A DNA stretch of 64,000 bases, taken from assembly GCF_007751035.1 (NCBI RefSeq), contig NZ_CP036433.1:4879001-4943000 (forward strand), given 5' to 3'. This DNA comes from Lignipirellula cremea. GTDB lineage: Bacteria > Planctomycetota > Planctomycetia > Pirellulales > Pirellulaceae. Shown one piece after another: positions 54,947 to 62,494 of this stretch. The notes beneath the pieces were generated by a model, which searched no databases, was not told the DNA's origin, and saw nothing but the letters and a program-made list of their open reading frames with translations. Position numbers and translations under genes: made by a program. Numbering within the stretch: the first letter of the stretch is position 1; each line of letters starts with the position of its first letter.

Positions 54947-57589
54947 ATGGCAGACACGTTTGATCCCTACTATCGCTGGCTAGCGATTCCGCCGGGCGAA
55001 CAGCCGCCGCATCATTATCGGCTGTTAAGCGTGCAGCTGTTCGAAACCGAGCCGGATGTGATCTCGACCGCAGCCGATCGGCAGATGATGCACGTTCGAA
55101 GTTTCCAGAACGGCAAACAGGCCCAGTTCTCCCAGCGGATCCTCAACGAGATTTCGGCCGCACGGATTGTACTGCTCGACCCCGAGAAGAAAGTCGCCTA
55201 CGACCGACAGCTGCAGGCCGCCCTGGCGAACCGCGGAACGGCGCCCGCCCCCACACGGGAATCGCCGGTGGCTGCGTCGCCGCCGTCGCCAGTCGCGTCG
55301 CAGCCGATCGCTCCCGTTGTGCGTCCCGCTCCCCGACCGGTTCGCAAGACGAACTTGCTGCTGCCGCTCATCGCCGGCGGCGTTGTCGGGGTGGCGGTCT
55401 TGCTGGGCATCGGCTGGCTGGTGATGCAAGGGAGAACGTCGTCCCCGGCAGATCCCCTGGCGGCCAAAGGCATGCCAGAAACGCCCGTCACGACGCTCGA
55501 CAGCAACACGCCGAAGCCTGGCGACGTACCGGCAAAACCTGCCACGGAGACGTCGCCCGGCAATCGTCCGCCGGAGACTCCTCCCGTCGACCCGCCGCCA
55601 CGGCCAGTTCCTGCATCGTCCGATCCGGCTCCCTCGCCGCCTGACGAATCGCCCGGGAAGCAGCCAGAACCCGTCGCTTCGCCAGTCGCGCCGAGCGATC
55701 CTCCAGCCGCTCCCCAGGAACCGCCGGTCGTCAAGCCCGCACCTGCAAAACCGGAACCCCCGGCCCGCTTGCCGGTGCCAGCGATCGGACTGCGCGACCA
55801 GAAGCGAGCGGAGATTGTGGAGATCTTCTCGCCCGGCAAGGCCGGCACCGTCGAAGCGAAAGCGGCGCTGGCAGGGCAGTTGCTGGAGACTGCCCGCGAG
55901 ACGACCAACGATCCGGCAGCCCTGTTTGTGCTGTTGAATCTGGCCCGCGAACAGGCGGTGCTGGCAGGCAATATCGACCTGTCCTTTGCGGCGATCGATA
56001 TGCTGGCGGCCAACTTCGCCTTTGATACCGACACGGTCCGCGTGCTCTCCCTGGAGGAGTCCGCCAAGGCCAGCATTCCGTCGGACCAGAAACGGCCGAT
56101 TGTCGAGCGGGGCCAGGAAATGGTCGATCGCTTTGTGGACGAGAACCAATTCGCCAAGGCAGACGCCCTGGCGGAGCGTTTGCTGGCCATGGCTCGTCCG
56201 CTGCGTGATACGCCGCTGCTCAAGGCAGTCGCTGAACAGCGCAAAGCGGTTGCCGAAGCAGGGGCCGCTTTTGCGAAAGTGCAAGGCTCCTGGCAGACGC
56301 TTGAGCAGTCGCCCGACGATCCGGCCGCCAATCTGGCCGTCGGGCGTTACCTGGCCTTCGACCGGCAGGACTGGAAGACGGCCCTCACACACCTGGCTGC
56401 CGGTAGTGATCCGCGGCTGGCCGCAGCAGCCCAGTCGGAACTGGCCCGACCGGATTCGACCGAGGAAAGCGAACAGCTGGCTGCCGCCTGGTGGGATGCG
56501 GCCGAAGCCGAGCCCGACCCTCAGGTCCGGGATCTGCTCCGCGCTCGCAGCGGCGTCTGGTACCAGCGAATTGTCGGCGAGCTGGAGGGGTTGGCGAAAG
56601 CCACGGCCAGACAGCGGCTCAGCGAAACAGCCGACCTGCCCGTGGTGCTGTCGGAAACAAGCGACACGGCTGGCGGACCGACGATCGACGTACGGTCGTA
56701 CAGCGCGCTGCGACGGGTGACTCCGGCCGTGATGCACATCATGAACAGCAGCAACGAAGCGGCCGTCTGTATCAATGGCAAGCCGGTCGCCGCCGCGGGT
56801 TTCAAGGCGAGCCAGTTCCCCTGCCGCGTGCAACTGGGCGATGTGATCACCGCCAAACTAACGCCAGTGGCCCATTCGCCCTCGTTCTCGATGGTGCTGC
56901 AGCTGGCCAGCGGTCACGTGATTGCGCCGACCAATCACCAGACCTGGTTCCAGTACTCACCCGCCCAACCGGCCCGCTGGTGGGAACTTCCCGACAACCC
57001 TCCCCGTACGCCTGTCAAACGCGCGAATCTGCATGCCCGCCCGCCGCAGGCGGTCGGCACCGGCTGCGACACGATCTGGGGAGATTACGTCTACCATGTC
57101 ATCGAGGAAAGCGACCTGTACAAACCCGCAAAACCGATCGCCCAGCGGAAGAAAGAGCCAGGTGCAGTTGCCGGCGTGCTGCATGCGACAACCCGGCAGA
57201 ACCTCGCCAGCATCTATATCAACGATTGGTTTGTGAGCTACACCGAAGGGATGGATGCGGACCGGTTGACCGAGACGCCCGTTCTGCTGGCGCCGGGCGA
57301 TGTGATCCTCGTCAAGGCGGCCGTCGGAGCGCATGGCCCTTCGTTTGCCGCCATGTTCCGGTCGGCCGACGGCAAGCATGCTATCGTCACCAAACAGGAG
57401 AGCTGGAAGCAGTTCCATCCGACCGACAAGAACCACTGGTGGCGTCAGCCCGAGCTGACAGAAGAGCTCCCCCTGCTGCGCACCGACGCGGCCACCGGCC
57501 CCTTGCCGCCCGGCAGCGAAGAGTTCGGCTGCCAGGCCATCTGGGCCGACTACCTTTATTACCTTGTGCAGCCCGAAGACCTGAAGTAG
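54947..57589 (+). CDS. Planctomycete YRWL-IPP-module protein with tandem C-terminal domains
   Basis: 880 residues from ATG 54947. N-terminal module (about 1-90): DPYYRWLAIPPGEQPPHHYRLL, AADRQMMHVRSFQ, LNEISAARIVLLDPEKK and VAYDRQL, a J-domain-like helical unit typical of planctomycetes. A TM helix follows (LLPLIAGGVVGVAVLLGIGWLV, about 127-148), a Pro/Ala-rich linker (150-280), a helical region (290-560), and two tandem copies of one domain (about 585-730 and 740-880), each with an ITA-K/IL-VKA strand, a SF-MV or SF-AAMF strand, TW/SW-QF/KQF, and a closing IWGDYVYHV / IWADYLYYL. Function unknown; possibly a membrane-anchored extracytoplasmic protein. Confidence 0.75.
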   Translation: MADTFDPYYRWLAIPPGEQPPHHYRLLSVQLFETEPDVISTAADRQMMHVRSFQNGKQAQFSQRILNEISAARIVLLDPEKKVAYDRQLQAALANRGTAPAPTRESPVAASPPSPVASQPIAPVVRPAPRPVRKTNLLLPLIAGGVVGVAVLLGIGWLVMQGRTSSPADPLAAKGMPETPVTTLDSNTPKPGDVPAKPATETSPGNRPPETPPVDPPPRPVPASSDPAPSPPDESPGKQPEPVASPVAPSDPPAAPQEPPVVKPAPAKPEPPARLPVPAIGLRDQKRAEIVEIFSPGKAGTVEAKAALAGQLLETARETTNDPAALFVLLNLAREQAVLAGNIDLSFAAIDMLAANFAFDTDTVRVLSLEESAKASIPSDQKRPIVERGQEMVDRFVDENQFAKADALAERLLAMARPLRDTPLLKAVAEQRKAVAEAGAAFAKVQGSWQTLEQSPDDPAANLAVGRYLAFDRQDWKTALTHLAAGSDPRLAAAAQSELARPDSTEESEQLAAAWWDAAEAEPDPQVRDLLRARSGVWYQRIVGELEGLAKATARQRLSETADLPVVLSETSDTAGGPTIDVRSYSALRRVTPAVMHIMNSSNEAAVCINGKPVAAAGFKASQFPCRVQLGDVITAKLTPVAHSPSFSMVLQLASGHVIAPTNHQTWFQYSPAQPARWWELPDNPPRTPVKRANLHARPPQAVGTGCDTIWGDYVYHVIEESDLYKPAKPIAQRKKEPGAVAGVLHATTRQNLASIYINDWFVSYTEGMDADRLTETPVLLAPGDVILVKAAVGAHGPSFAAMFRSADGKHAIVTKQESWKQFHPTDKNHWWRQPELTEELPLLRTDAATGPLPPGSEEFGCQAIWADYLYYLVQPEDLK

Positions 57590-57668
57590 CCCGCATTCGT
57601 TCACCATGCGTCGCCTGATAAACCTGCGTCGCCGGAGATCTTGCAGAGTACAGAGTTCAATCCGGCAA

Positions 57669-58661
57669 TCAGGCGTTCACATCGACGACGATGCGGCCCT
57701 GGACCTGCCCCTTCAGGATGTCGGCGGCCAGCGCGGGAACGTCGGCGAGTCTGGCGGGACGGATCATCGCGTCCAGCTTCTCCAGCGGCAGATCATTGGC
57801 GATGCGCAGCCATCCCCGCAGGCGATTCTCATAAGGCTGCATCACGCTGTCGATTCCCAGCAGGTTGACGCCGCGCAGCAGGAAAGGAATCACGCTGGCA
57901 GGCAGCGAGGCGCCGCCGGCCAGTCCCACGGCGGAGACCGACGCGCCGTACTTCATTTGCCCCAGCACCCGAGCGAGCATTTCCCCGCCCACGGCGTCGA
58001 CACACCCTGCCCAGGTTTCGGCTTCAAGCGGCCGGCGGGAGACGGAGTCGATTTCCTCCCGGGCGACGATGCGACTTGCCCCCAGCGATTGGAGATAGTC
58101 GGCCGTCTCGGGCCGCCCCGTCACGGCAGCAACCTGATACCCCAGGTTGCCCAGAATGGCGGTCGCGATCGAGCCCACCCCGCCGGCGGCGCCGGTGACC
58201 AGCACCTCTCCCTGGTCGGGCTGCAGTCCGTGGTCTTCCAGCGCCATGACCGCCAGGATCGCCGCGAAGCCGGCCGTTCCCACCGCCATCGCCTGGCGAG
58301 TCGACAAGCCTTCCGGCAAAGGAACCAGCCAGTCGGCTTGAACGCGCGCCTTTTGCGCAAAGCCGCCCCAGTGGATCTCTCCCACGCGCCAACCGGTCAG
58401 CACGACCTTGTCGCCCGGCTGGTAACGCGAATCAACCGAGGACTCCACAGTCCCTGCAAAGTCGATCCCCGGCACATGGGGGTACTGCCGCACCAGTCCG
58501 TTTTTCGGCTGCAGGCAGAGGCCGTCTTTGTAGTTGACCGTGCTGTATTCCACCGCCACCGTCACCTCGCCGGCGGGTAACTGCTCTTCTGTCAGCGACT
58601 GCACGGTTGCGGAAACAGTTGCTTCGTCGGTCTTTTCAACAACCAGGGCGTGAAAAGTCAT
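57669..58661 (-). CDS. acuI: AcuI/YhdH-type NADPH:quinone (acryloyl-CoA) reductase
   Basis: 330 residues. MDR-family: NYKDGLCL, PHVPGIDFAGTVESS, VVLTGWRVGEIHWGGFAQKA and the nucleotide-binding VLVTGAAGGVGSIA. The YhdH/AcuI subgroup typically has YKDGL, WGG and the TGAAGGVGS signature; these enzymes reduce acryloyl-CoA with NADPH. No zinc site. Diverges from dps across 249 bp. Confidence 0.88.
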   Translation of the reverse strand: MTFHALVVEKTDEATVSATVQSLTEEQLPAGEVTVAVEYSTVNYKDGLCLQPKNGLVRQYPHVPGIDFAGTVESSVDSRYQPGDKVVLTGWRVGEIHWGGFAQKARVQADWLVPLPEGLSTRQAMAVGTAGFAAILAVMALEDHGLQPDQGEVLVTGAAGGVGSIATAILGNLGYQVAAVTGRPETADYLQSLGASRIVAREEIDSVSRRPLEAETWAGCVDAVGGEMLARVLGQMKYGASVSAVGLAGGASLPASVIPFLLRGVNLLGIDSVMQPYENRLRGWLRIANDLPLEKLDAMIRPARLADVPALAADILKGQVQGRIVVDVNA

Positions 58662-58910
58662 TGGTATTTCTCGTATTCGATTGAGTAAGAAATCAGGGCT
58701 GCGGATATCCAGCGATCGTCCTGCATAATTCTGAAGGTCAACGGCCAGCGAAGCAATGGCTGTCCGTCCCAGAAGAGTTCAGGTAACTTATTCTCCAGCG
58801 AACGCTCGCCAGTCCCTGCCTGAAAAATGATCATGGACTTTGCCGGGCTCCCCTGGCAGGAAGGGGAGCCGTGTTCCCCCAGGTTCTCTCGCCCCAAGGA
58901 AATTGAAACG

Positions 58911-59402
58911 ATGTCTAAGGAAAAAACGTCGCTGGGATTCAAACGCAGCATTCTGGCCCAGAGCCAGCAGGAGAAGACGACTCAGACGCTGCAGCAGACG
59001 CTGTTCGATCTTGTCGACCTGGCCCTGCAGGGAAAACAGGCGCACTGGAACGTGGTCGGCGCCCATTTCCGCAGCGTCCATCTGCAGCTCGATGAGATCA
59101 TCGACTCCCTTCGAGAGGCGTCCGACGAAGTGGCGGAGCGGATCGCGACGCTAGGCGTCTCTCCCGAGGGACGCAGCGCAGCCGTCGCCGAACACACTCG
59201 CCTGGAGGCTTACCCGGCAGGCGGGCAGTCCACCGCCGCGACCGTATCAAATTTTGCCGACCGGCTGGCAAGCACGATCCAAGGTTTGCGACAGGCAATT
59301 GAAACGGTGGGCGAACTCGACCCGATCAGCGAAGACCTTCTGATCGGCGTCTCCGCGTCGCTGGAAAAACATCTGTGGATGCTGCAGGCCCAGGAAGACT
59401 GA
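58911..59402 (+). CDS. dps: Dps-family DNA-protecting ferritin
   Basis: 163 residues; AAGGAAA precedes ATG 58911. Four-helix ferritin: LFDLVDLALQGKQAHWNVVGAHFRSVHLQLDEIIDSLREASDEVAERI carries the inter-subunit ferroxidase His and Asp/Glu residues, TLGVSPEGR a loop, and EKHLWMLQAQ the last helix. It stores iron and detoxifies peroxide. A longer frame to 58827 is not needed. Confidence 0.93.
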   Translation: MSKEKTSLGFKRSILAQSQQEKTTQTLQQTLFDLVDLALQGKQAHWNVVGAHFRSVHLQLDEIIDSLREASDEVAERIATLGVSPEGRSAAVAEHTRLEAYPAGGQSTAATVSNFADRLASTIQGLRQAIETVGELDPISEDLLIGVSASLEKHLWMLQAQED

Positions 59403-59537
59403 TCGACTCCCGGCTCTCCGTCCTGGCAGATCCGCGAGCTGGCAATGCCGAAGTGCATCACGCCGCCGTCCCGCACGCCAGTTCGTGCGGGCGACAGTCG
59501 TGTGATTGACACGATTGCGCCTGCTTTCGCTTTCCAG

Positions 59538-59714
59538 CTATTTCAACCTGCCAATGTATTGAATCCGGCAATCGGGCAATTTGGCTTCCAGGGCGGCGAC
59601 TCCGGCCGGCGTCGCGTCGGAGACTAACAGGACGAGCGACCGCAGTTGCGGCATCGCCGCCAGTTCCGGGAGGCCCGCATCGGTGATGGTGGTGGAACCC
59701 AGATCAAGTGACCT
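59538..59714 (-). pseudogene. Leucine-rich-repeat protein remnant
   Basis: About 58 codons: RSLDLGSTTITDAGLPELAA, MPQLRSLVLLV, then GVAALEAKLPDCRI, the typical end of planctomycete leucine-rich-repeat proteins. No start or upstream repeats; the open frame to the right runs antiphase through the esterase gene. The remainder was evidently lost, and the esterase gene now ends 24 bp before it. Confidence 0.55.
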
Positions 59715-59737
59715 CAATCTCCGCGCAGGCGGGCTGG

Positions 59738-60493
59738 TTACGGCGACTTCTGGTGCGAGAGTAACCAGGTGTAAAACTCGGGATTGTCGTAGGTGACGGT
59801 CCAGCAATCTTGGGGCAGATCGGGATAGATCGTGAGCTTCGCTTGACCGCCTGCGTCGGTGATTGCTGCGGCCATGTCTTTGGCGTTTTGCACCGTTTCC
59901 TGTCTGTCCTTGGCTCCACAAAACACCCATGCTGGCAGACCAGCCACTTTCTTGGCGTTCGTCAGTTCGGTGCGTCCGCAGAGGGGAGCGATGGCGGCGA
60001 ATTTGTCCGGCTCGCTGGCCGCCAGCGACCAGGTTCCCGATCCGCCCATGCTAAGGCCGGTCAGGTAGATCCGATTCTTGTCGGCGTGATACCGGTCGAC
60101 GATCTCGTCCAGTAATTCGGACAGCACGGCGGCGTCCCAGCGTTGGTCCGTGGGACATTGCGGCGAGACAAGCAGAAAAGGCAGCGATTTGTTTTCGACA
60201 ATCCGCGGCGGACCGTGTTTTTTCACCGCCGCCAGGTTATCGATACCGCGTTCGCCCGAGCCGTGCAGGAACAGCAGAACCGGCGCCTCCTGCTTGTCAA
60301 AGTTGTCGGGCAGATACAACAGATAGCCCAGTTTTGCTTGCGGGTTCTTCTTGCTGACGAACTGCTGCTCGACCTGTTCCCCGGCAGCAGGCTTGGCCGG
60401 CGCAGCGGAAGTTGCCGTCGCTTCTTGTCCTTCAAGAGTTGGTACAGGAAACATGAACAGCAAGGCCAGGAAAAAGAGCTGGGCGGCGCGCAT
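59738..60493 (-). CDS. Secreted alpha/beta hydrolase (esterase)
   Basis: 251 residues from ATG 60493; signal peptide (MRAAQLFFLALLFMFPVP, cleavage near LEGQ). Alpha/beta fold: LLYLPDNF, VLLFLHGSGERG (oxyanion), nucleophile elbow ITGLSMGGSGTW-like YLTGLSMGGSGTW with the catalytic Ser, PAWVFCGAKD as the probable Asp region. The final catalytic His is not obvious in the short tail (PDLPQDCWTVTYDNPEFYTWLL lacks the usual GHxxW), so the 3' end may be altered, in keeping with the repeat remnant just downstream. Confidence 0.75.
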   Translation of the reverse strand: MRAAQLFFLALLFMFPVPTLEGQEATATSAAPAKPAAGEQVEQQFVSKKNPQAKLGYLLYLPDNFDKQEAPVLLFLHGSGERGIDNLAAVKKHGPPRIVENKSLPFLLVSPQCPTDQRWDAAVLSELLDEIVDRYHADKNRIYLTGLSMGGSGTWSLAASEPDKFAAIAPLCGRTELTNAKKVAGLPAWVFCGAKDRQETVQNAKDMAAAITDAGGQAKLTIYPDLPQDCWTVTYDNPEFYTWLLSHQKSP

Positions 60494-60713
60494 GGTAATC
60501 ACCAAAAACGAGTGCGAGAGGAAGTAAACGGTCTCCCTGATAGAATACCAGCGCGCTAGCGCCAAAACGTGGCGTCATCCAAGAAAGCGGAACGTCTTGC
60601 GAATTCGACGGTTCGGGCTTGTTTCGGTCGACCGAAATCCATCCTGGAGGAGGCTAGTGGTGCGTCAAACCATAAAACCAGGTTTCTCTAAATCAGCCGC
60701 CGGGCGCTAGCCC

Positions 60714-62240
60714 AATGGCACTCACTTTGGCTCGTTTTCGGGTTGGTTCCAGGGTGGAGATCTTTTTTTAAAATGCGAGGATTTGGAGCGGCGTTTGTAG
60801 CTTTCGCGGGAGTAGCTCCGGCCGGGGCGGTTCGGCAATTTCTCTCGCGCTGCGTACTTGAGCGCTCGTGCGTAAGCCGTGCGCCAGGCGCCGGCGTCGG
60901 GGAATGTTTTTTGGAGCAGGAAGATGCGGAACACGTCCCACACGCCGGTGAAGCTGAGCCGCCGCGGCGGTACGTTGGCCTGTTCCGCCGCCTGTTTGCG
61001 GAACTGGATCGTCAGGTTATAGGCCACGATCGACGCCATCAGTTCTTTGCGGAACATCTCAGGACTCTTGGCGAGGATGTTCTCGATGTCGAGCGTCACC
61101 TTGATCTGTGAGAGATCTGTTTCCACACGCCACCGCTGACTATACAAATCGGCGATGACGTCCAATTCGTCGGTCAGGTCGGTCGCCAGATAGATTGTTT
61201 CGCCGTGGACGCTTTCGAACACGTGCAGCCGAATCGGCAGCGAGAAGTCCTCCGGCAATTGAGGATTGTCGCGCAGCTCGCGGCGACTGGGCGTCCATTG
61301 TCCTCGATACGTTTTCCAGTCCTCGCCTTGTTCGATCAACTCGGCGTCCTTTTGCAGCCGGCGAAAGCGATCCTTCTTCATCCGCACCACGAAGCGTTGA
61401 TTGGCCGTGTGGAACTCGTAGGCGACACGCGTAATGCCGTAAGCTGTGTCGACCAGAATCACCGAATCGGCCGGGATGCGTTGTAAATGATCGTGGATCA
61501 GGCTGGTTTCCGAGACCGCCTGGTCGCCGTACATCGCACCGATTTCCGGGGGCAACGCCGCTCCACTTTCGACCTCATGAGCCACGACCAGATAGGCCAT
61601 CGGCCAGGCCGACTCTCCGTACTGATTGGAAGCGGGCGGGAAGACGTCGTACAGTTCCCATTCCGGTCCCAGCGAGATCGTCGTGCCGTCCAGCGCGAAC
61701 ACGCGTCGCCCGCCGAAGGTGGGCGGAGCGTTGTCGACCAGCGACCGCCAGACGGCGTTGCAGAGCCACATGACGGTCTCCAGCGACAAACGGCTCCGGC
61801 CCCGGGAGTACGCCGCGGTGCTGGAAGAGAGGGTCGCTTCTTCGATGCGTTTATTGTCGGGCACGATGTCCGGGCACTGCTCGATCAAGGCCTTGACCGC
61901 CTCGGCCATCGAGCAACCGCCGCGCAATCGCTGCCAGACCAACAGCCACAGGACGACGCCAGACGTGTAAATCGTTTGGGCGTGGGAGGGCTGCAACTCA
62001 TCGGCCTGGCGGAGATCCACGATCTCTTCCAACTGGGCAAACACGGCGTCAAACTCCGCCGCCCGCGCCTGCTCAGATTTCTGTGCTTTCTGCTTACGTT
62101 TCTGTTTGGCCGCCATCGCAAGACTCCTTATCAATGAGTAAGAGGTCAGGAAGGGGCGCAAATTTCATGCCAAAACATGCGGCGCAAAATTCATGCCAAA
62201 AACCACCCCAGGCAACGGATTTGGTAAAAACAGTGCCATT
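60714..62240 (-). mobile_element. IS4-family insertion sequence, 1527 bp, intact
   Basis: Ends AATGGCACT and AGTGCCATT (short 9-bp inverted repeats). Exact 12-bp direct repeats GGGCGCTAGCCC at 60702-60713 and 62241-62252. The target is the terminator palindrome of a type-B element. One transposase gene. Ends and protein differ from the two other IS4-type elements, so it is a separate lineage. Confidence 0.93.
60722..62116 (-). CDS. IS4-family DDE transposase
   Basis: 464 residues; ATG 62116 with AAGGAGTC upstream. First Asp in RVFALDGTTISLG, second in VILVDTAYGI, Glu in LYSQRWRVETDLSQIKV. Complete; basic N-terminus (MAAKQKRKQKAQK) and C-terminus. Not close to the other two transposases in the window. 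Confidence 0.92.
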   Translation of the reverse strand: MAAKQKRKQKAQKSEQARAAEFDAVFAQLEEIVDLRQADELQPSHAQTIYTSGVVLWLLVWQRLRGGCSMAEAVKALIEQCPDIVPDNKRIEEATLSSSTAAYSRGRSRLSLETVMWLCNAVWRSLVDNAPPTFGGRRVFALDGTTISLGPEWELYDVFPPASNQYGESAWPMAYLVVAHEVESGAALPPEIGAMYGDQAVSETSLIHDHLQRIPADSVILVDTAYGITRVAYEFHTANQRFVVRMKKDRFRRLQKDAELIEQGEDWKTYRGQWTPSRRELRDNPQLPEDFSLPIRLHVFESVHGETIYLATDLTDELDVIADLYSQRWRVETDLSQIKVTLDIENILAKSPEMFRKELMASIVAYNLTIQFRKQAAEQANVPPRRLSFTGVWDVFRIFLLQKTFPDAGAWRTAYARALKYAAREKLPNRPGRSYSRESYKRRSKSSHFKKRSPPWNQPENEPK

Positions 62241-62323
62241 GGGCGCTAGCCCCCGGTTTTTTTGGCAGCACAGCAGTACGGCCGACATCGCTCACTCTAA
62301 GATTGAAGATTGACGCAGCATTA

Positions 62324-62450
62324 GTGCTGCGTCAAGGCAAAGAGTTCGGGTTCTTCCCATTAGCCGTTTTGGCGATAGCCACGGTTAACTAAAAGGAACA
62401 GCGGCTCGCGCGAAAATGGCCAAACCTAAAATTGAAACTTGACGCACCAC
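62324..62450 (+). repeat. Type-A 127-bp non-autonomous element (copy A3)
   Basis: GTGCTGCGTCAAGG to TTGACGCACCAC, TA on both sides (62322-62323 and 62451-62452). Same orientation as A1. Placed head-to-tail directly after B2, sharing one TA. Confidence 0.87.
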
Positions 62451-62494
62451 TAGTGCGGGGGCGTCGCCAGTTTTTGTCACGGGCCGCCTGCGGC

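Larger units (their letters stand above)
60657..62321 (+). repeat. Type-B element (copy B2) interrupted by an IS
   Basis: Left part 60657-60713 (GTGGTGCGTCAAACC on) and right part 62253-62321 join to a 126-bp copy nearly identical to the reverse of B1. CTAG is at 60654-60657. The split is at the central GGGCGCTAGCCC. The right end GCAGCAT is followed by TA and directly by element A3. Confidence 0.88.

Noticed and set aside
55025-56833. Reverse 602-residue frame
   Set aside because: Antisense shadow of the YRWL-IPP protein; Arg/Gly-rich with no domain.
58658-58951. 97-residue reverse frame overlapping the acuI start and dps
   Set aside because: Runs antisense into the dps start, has no ribosome site and no recognisable content.
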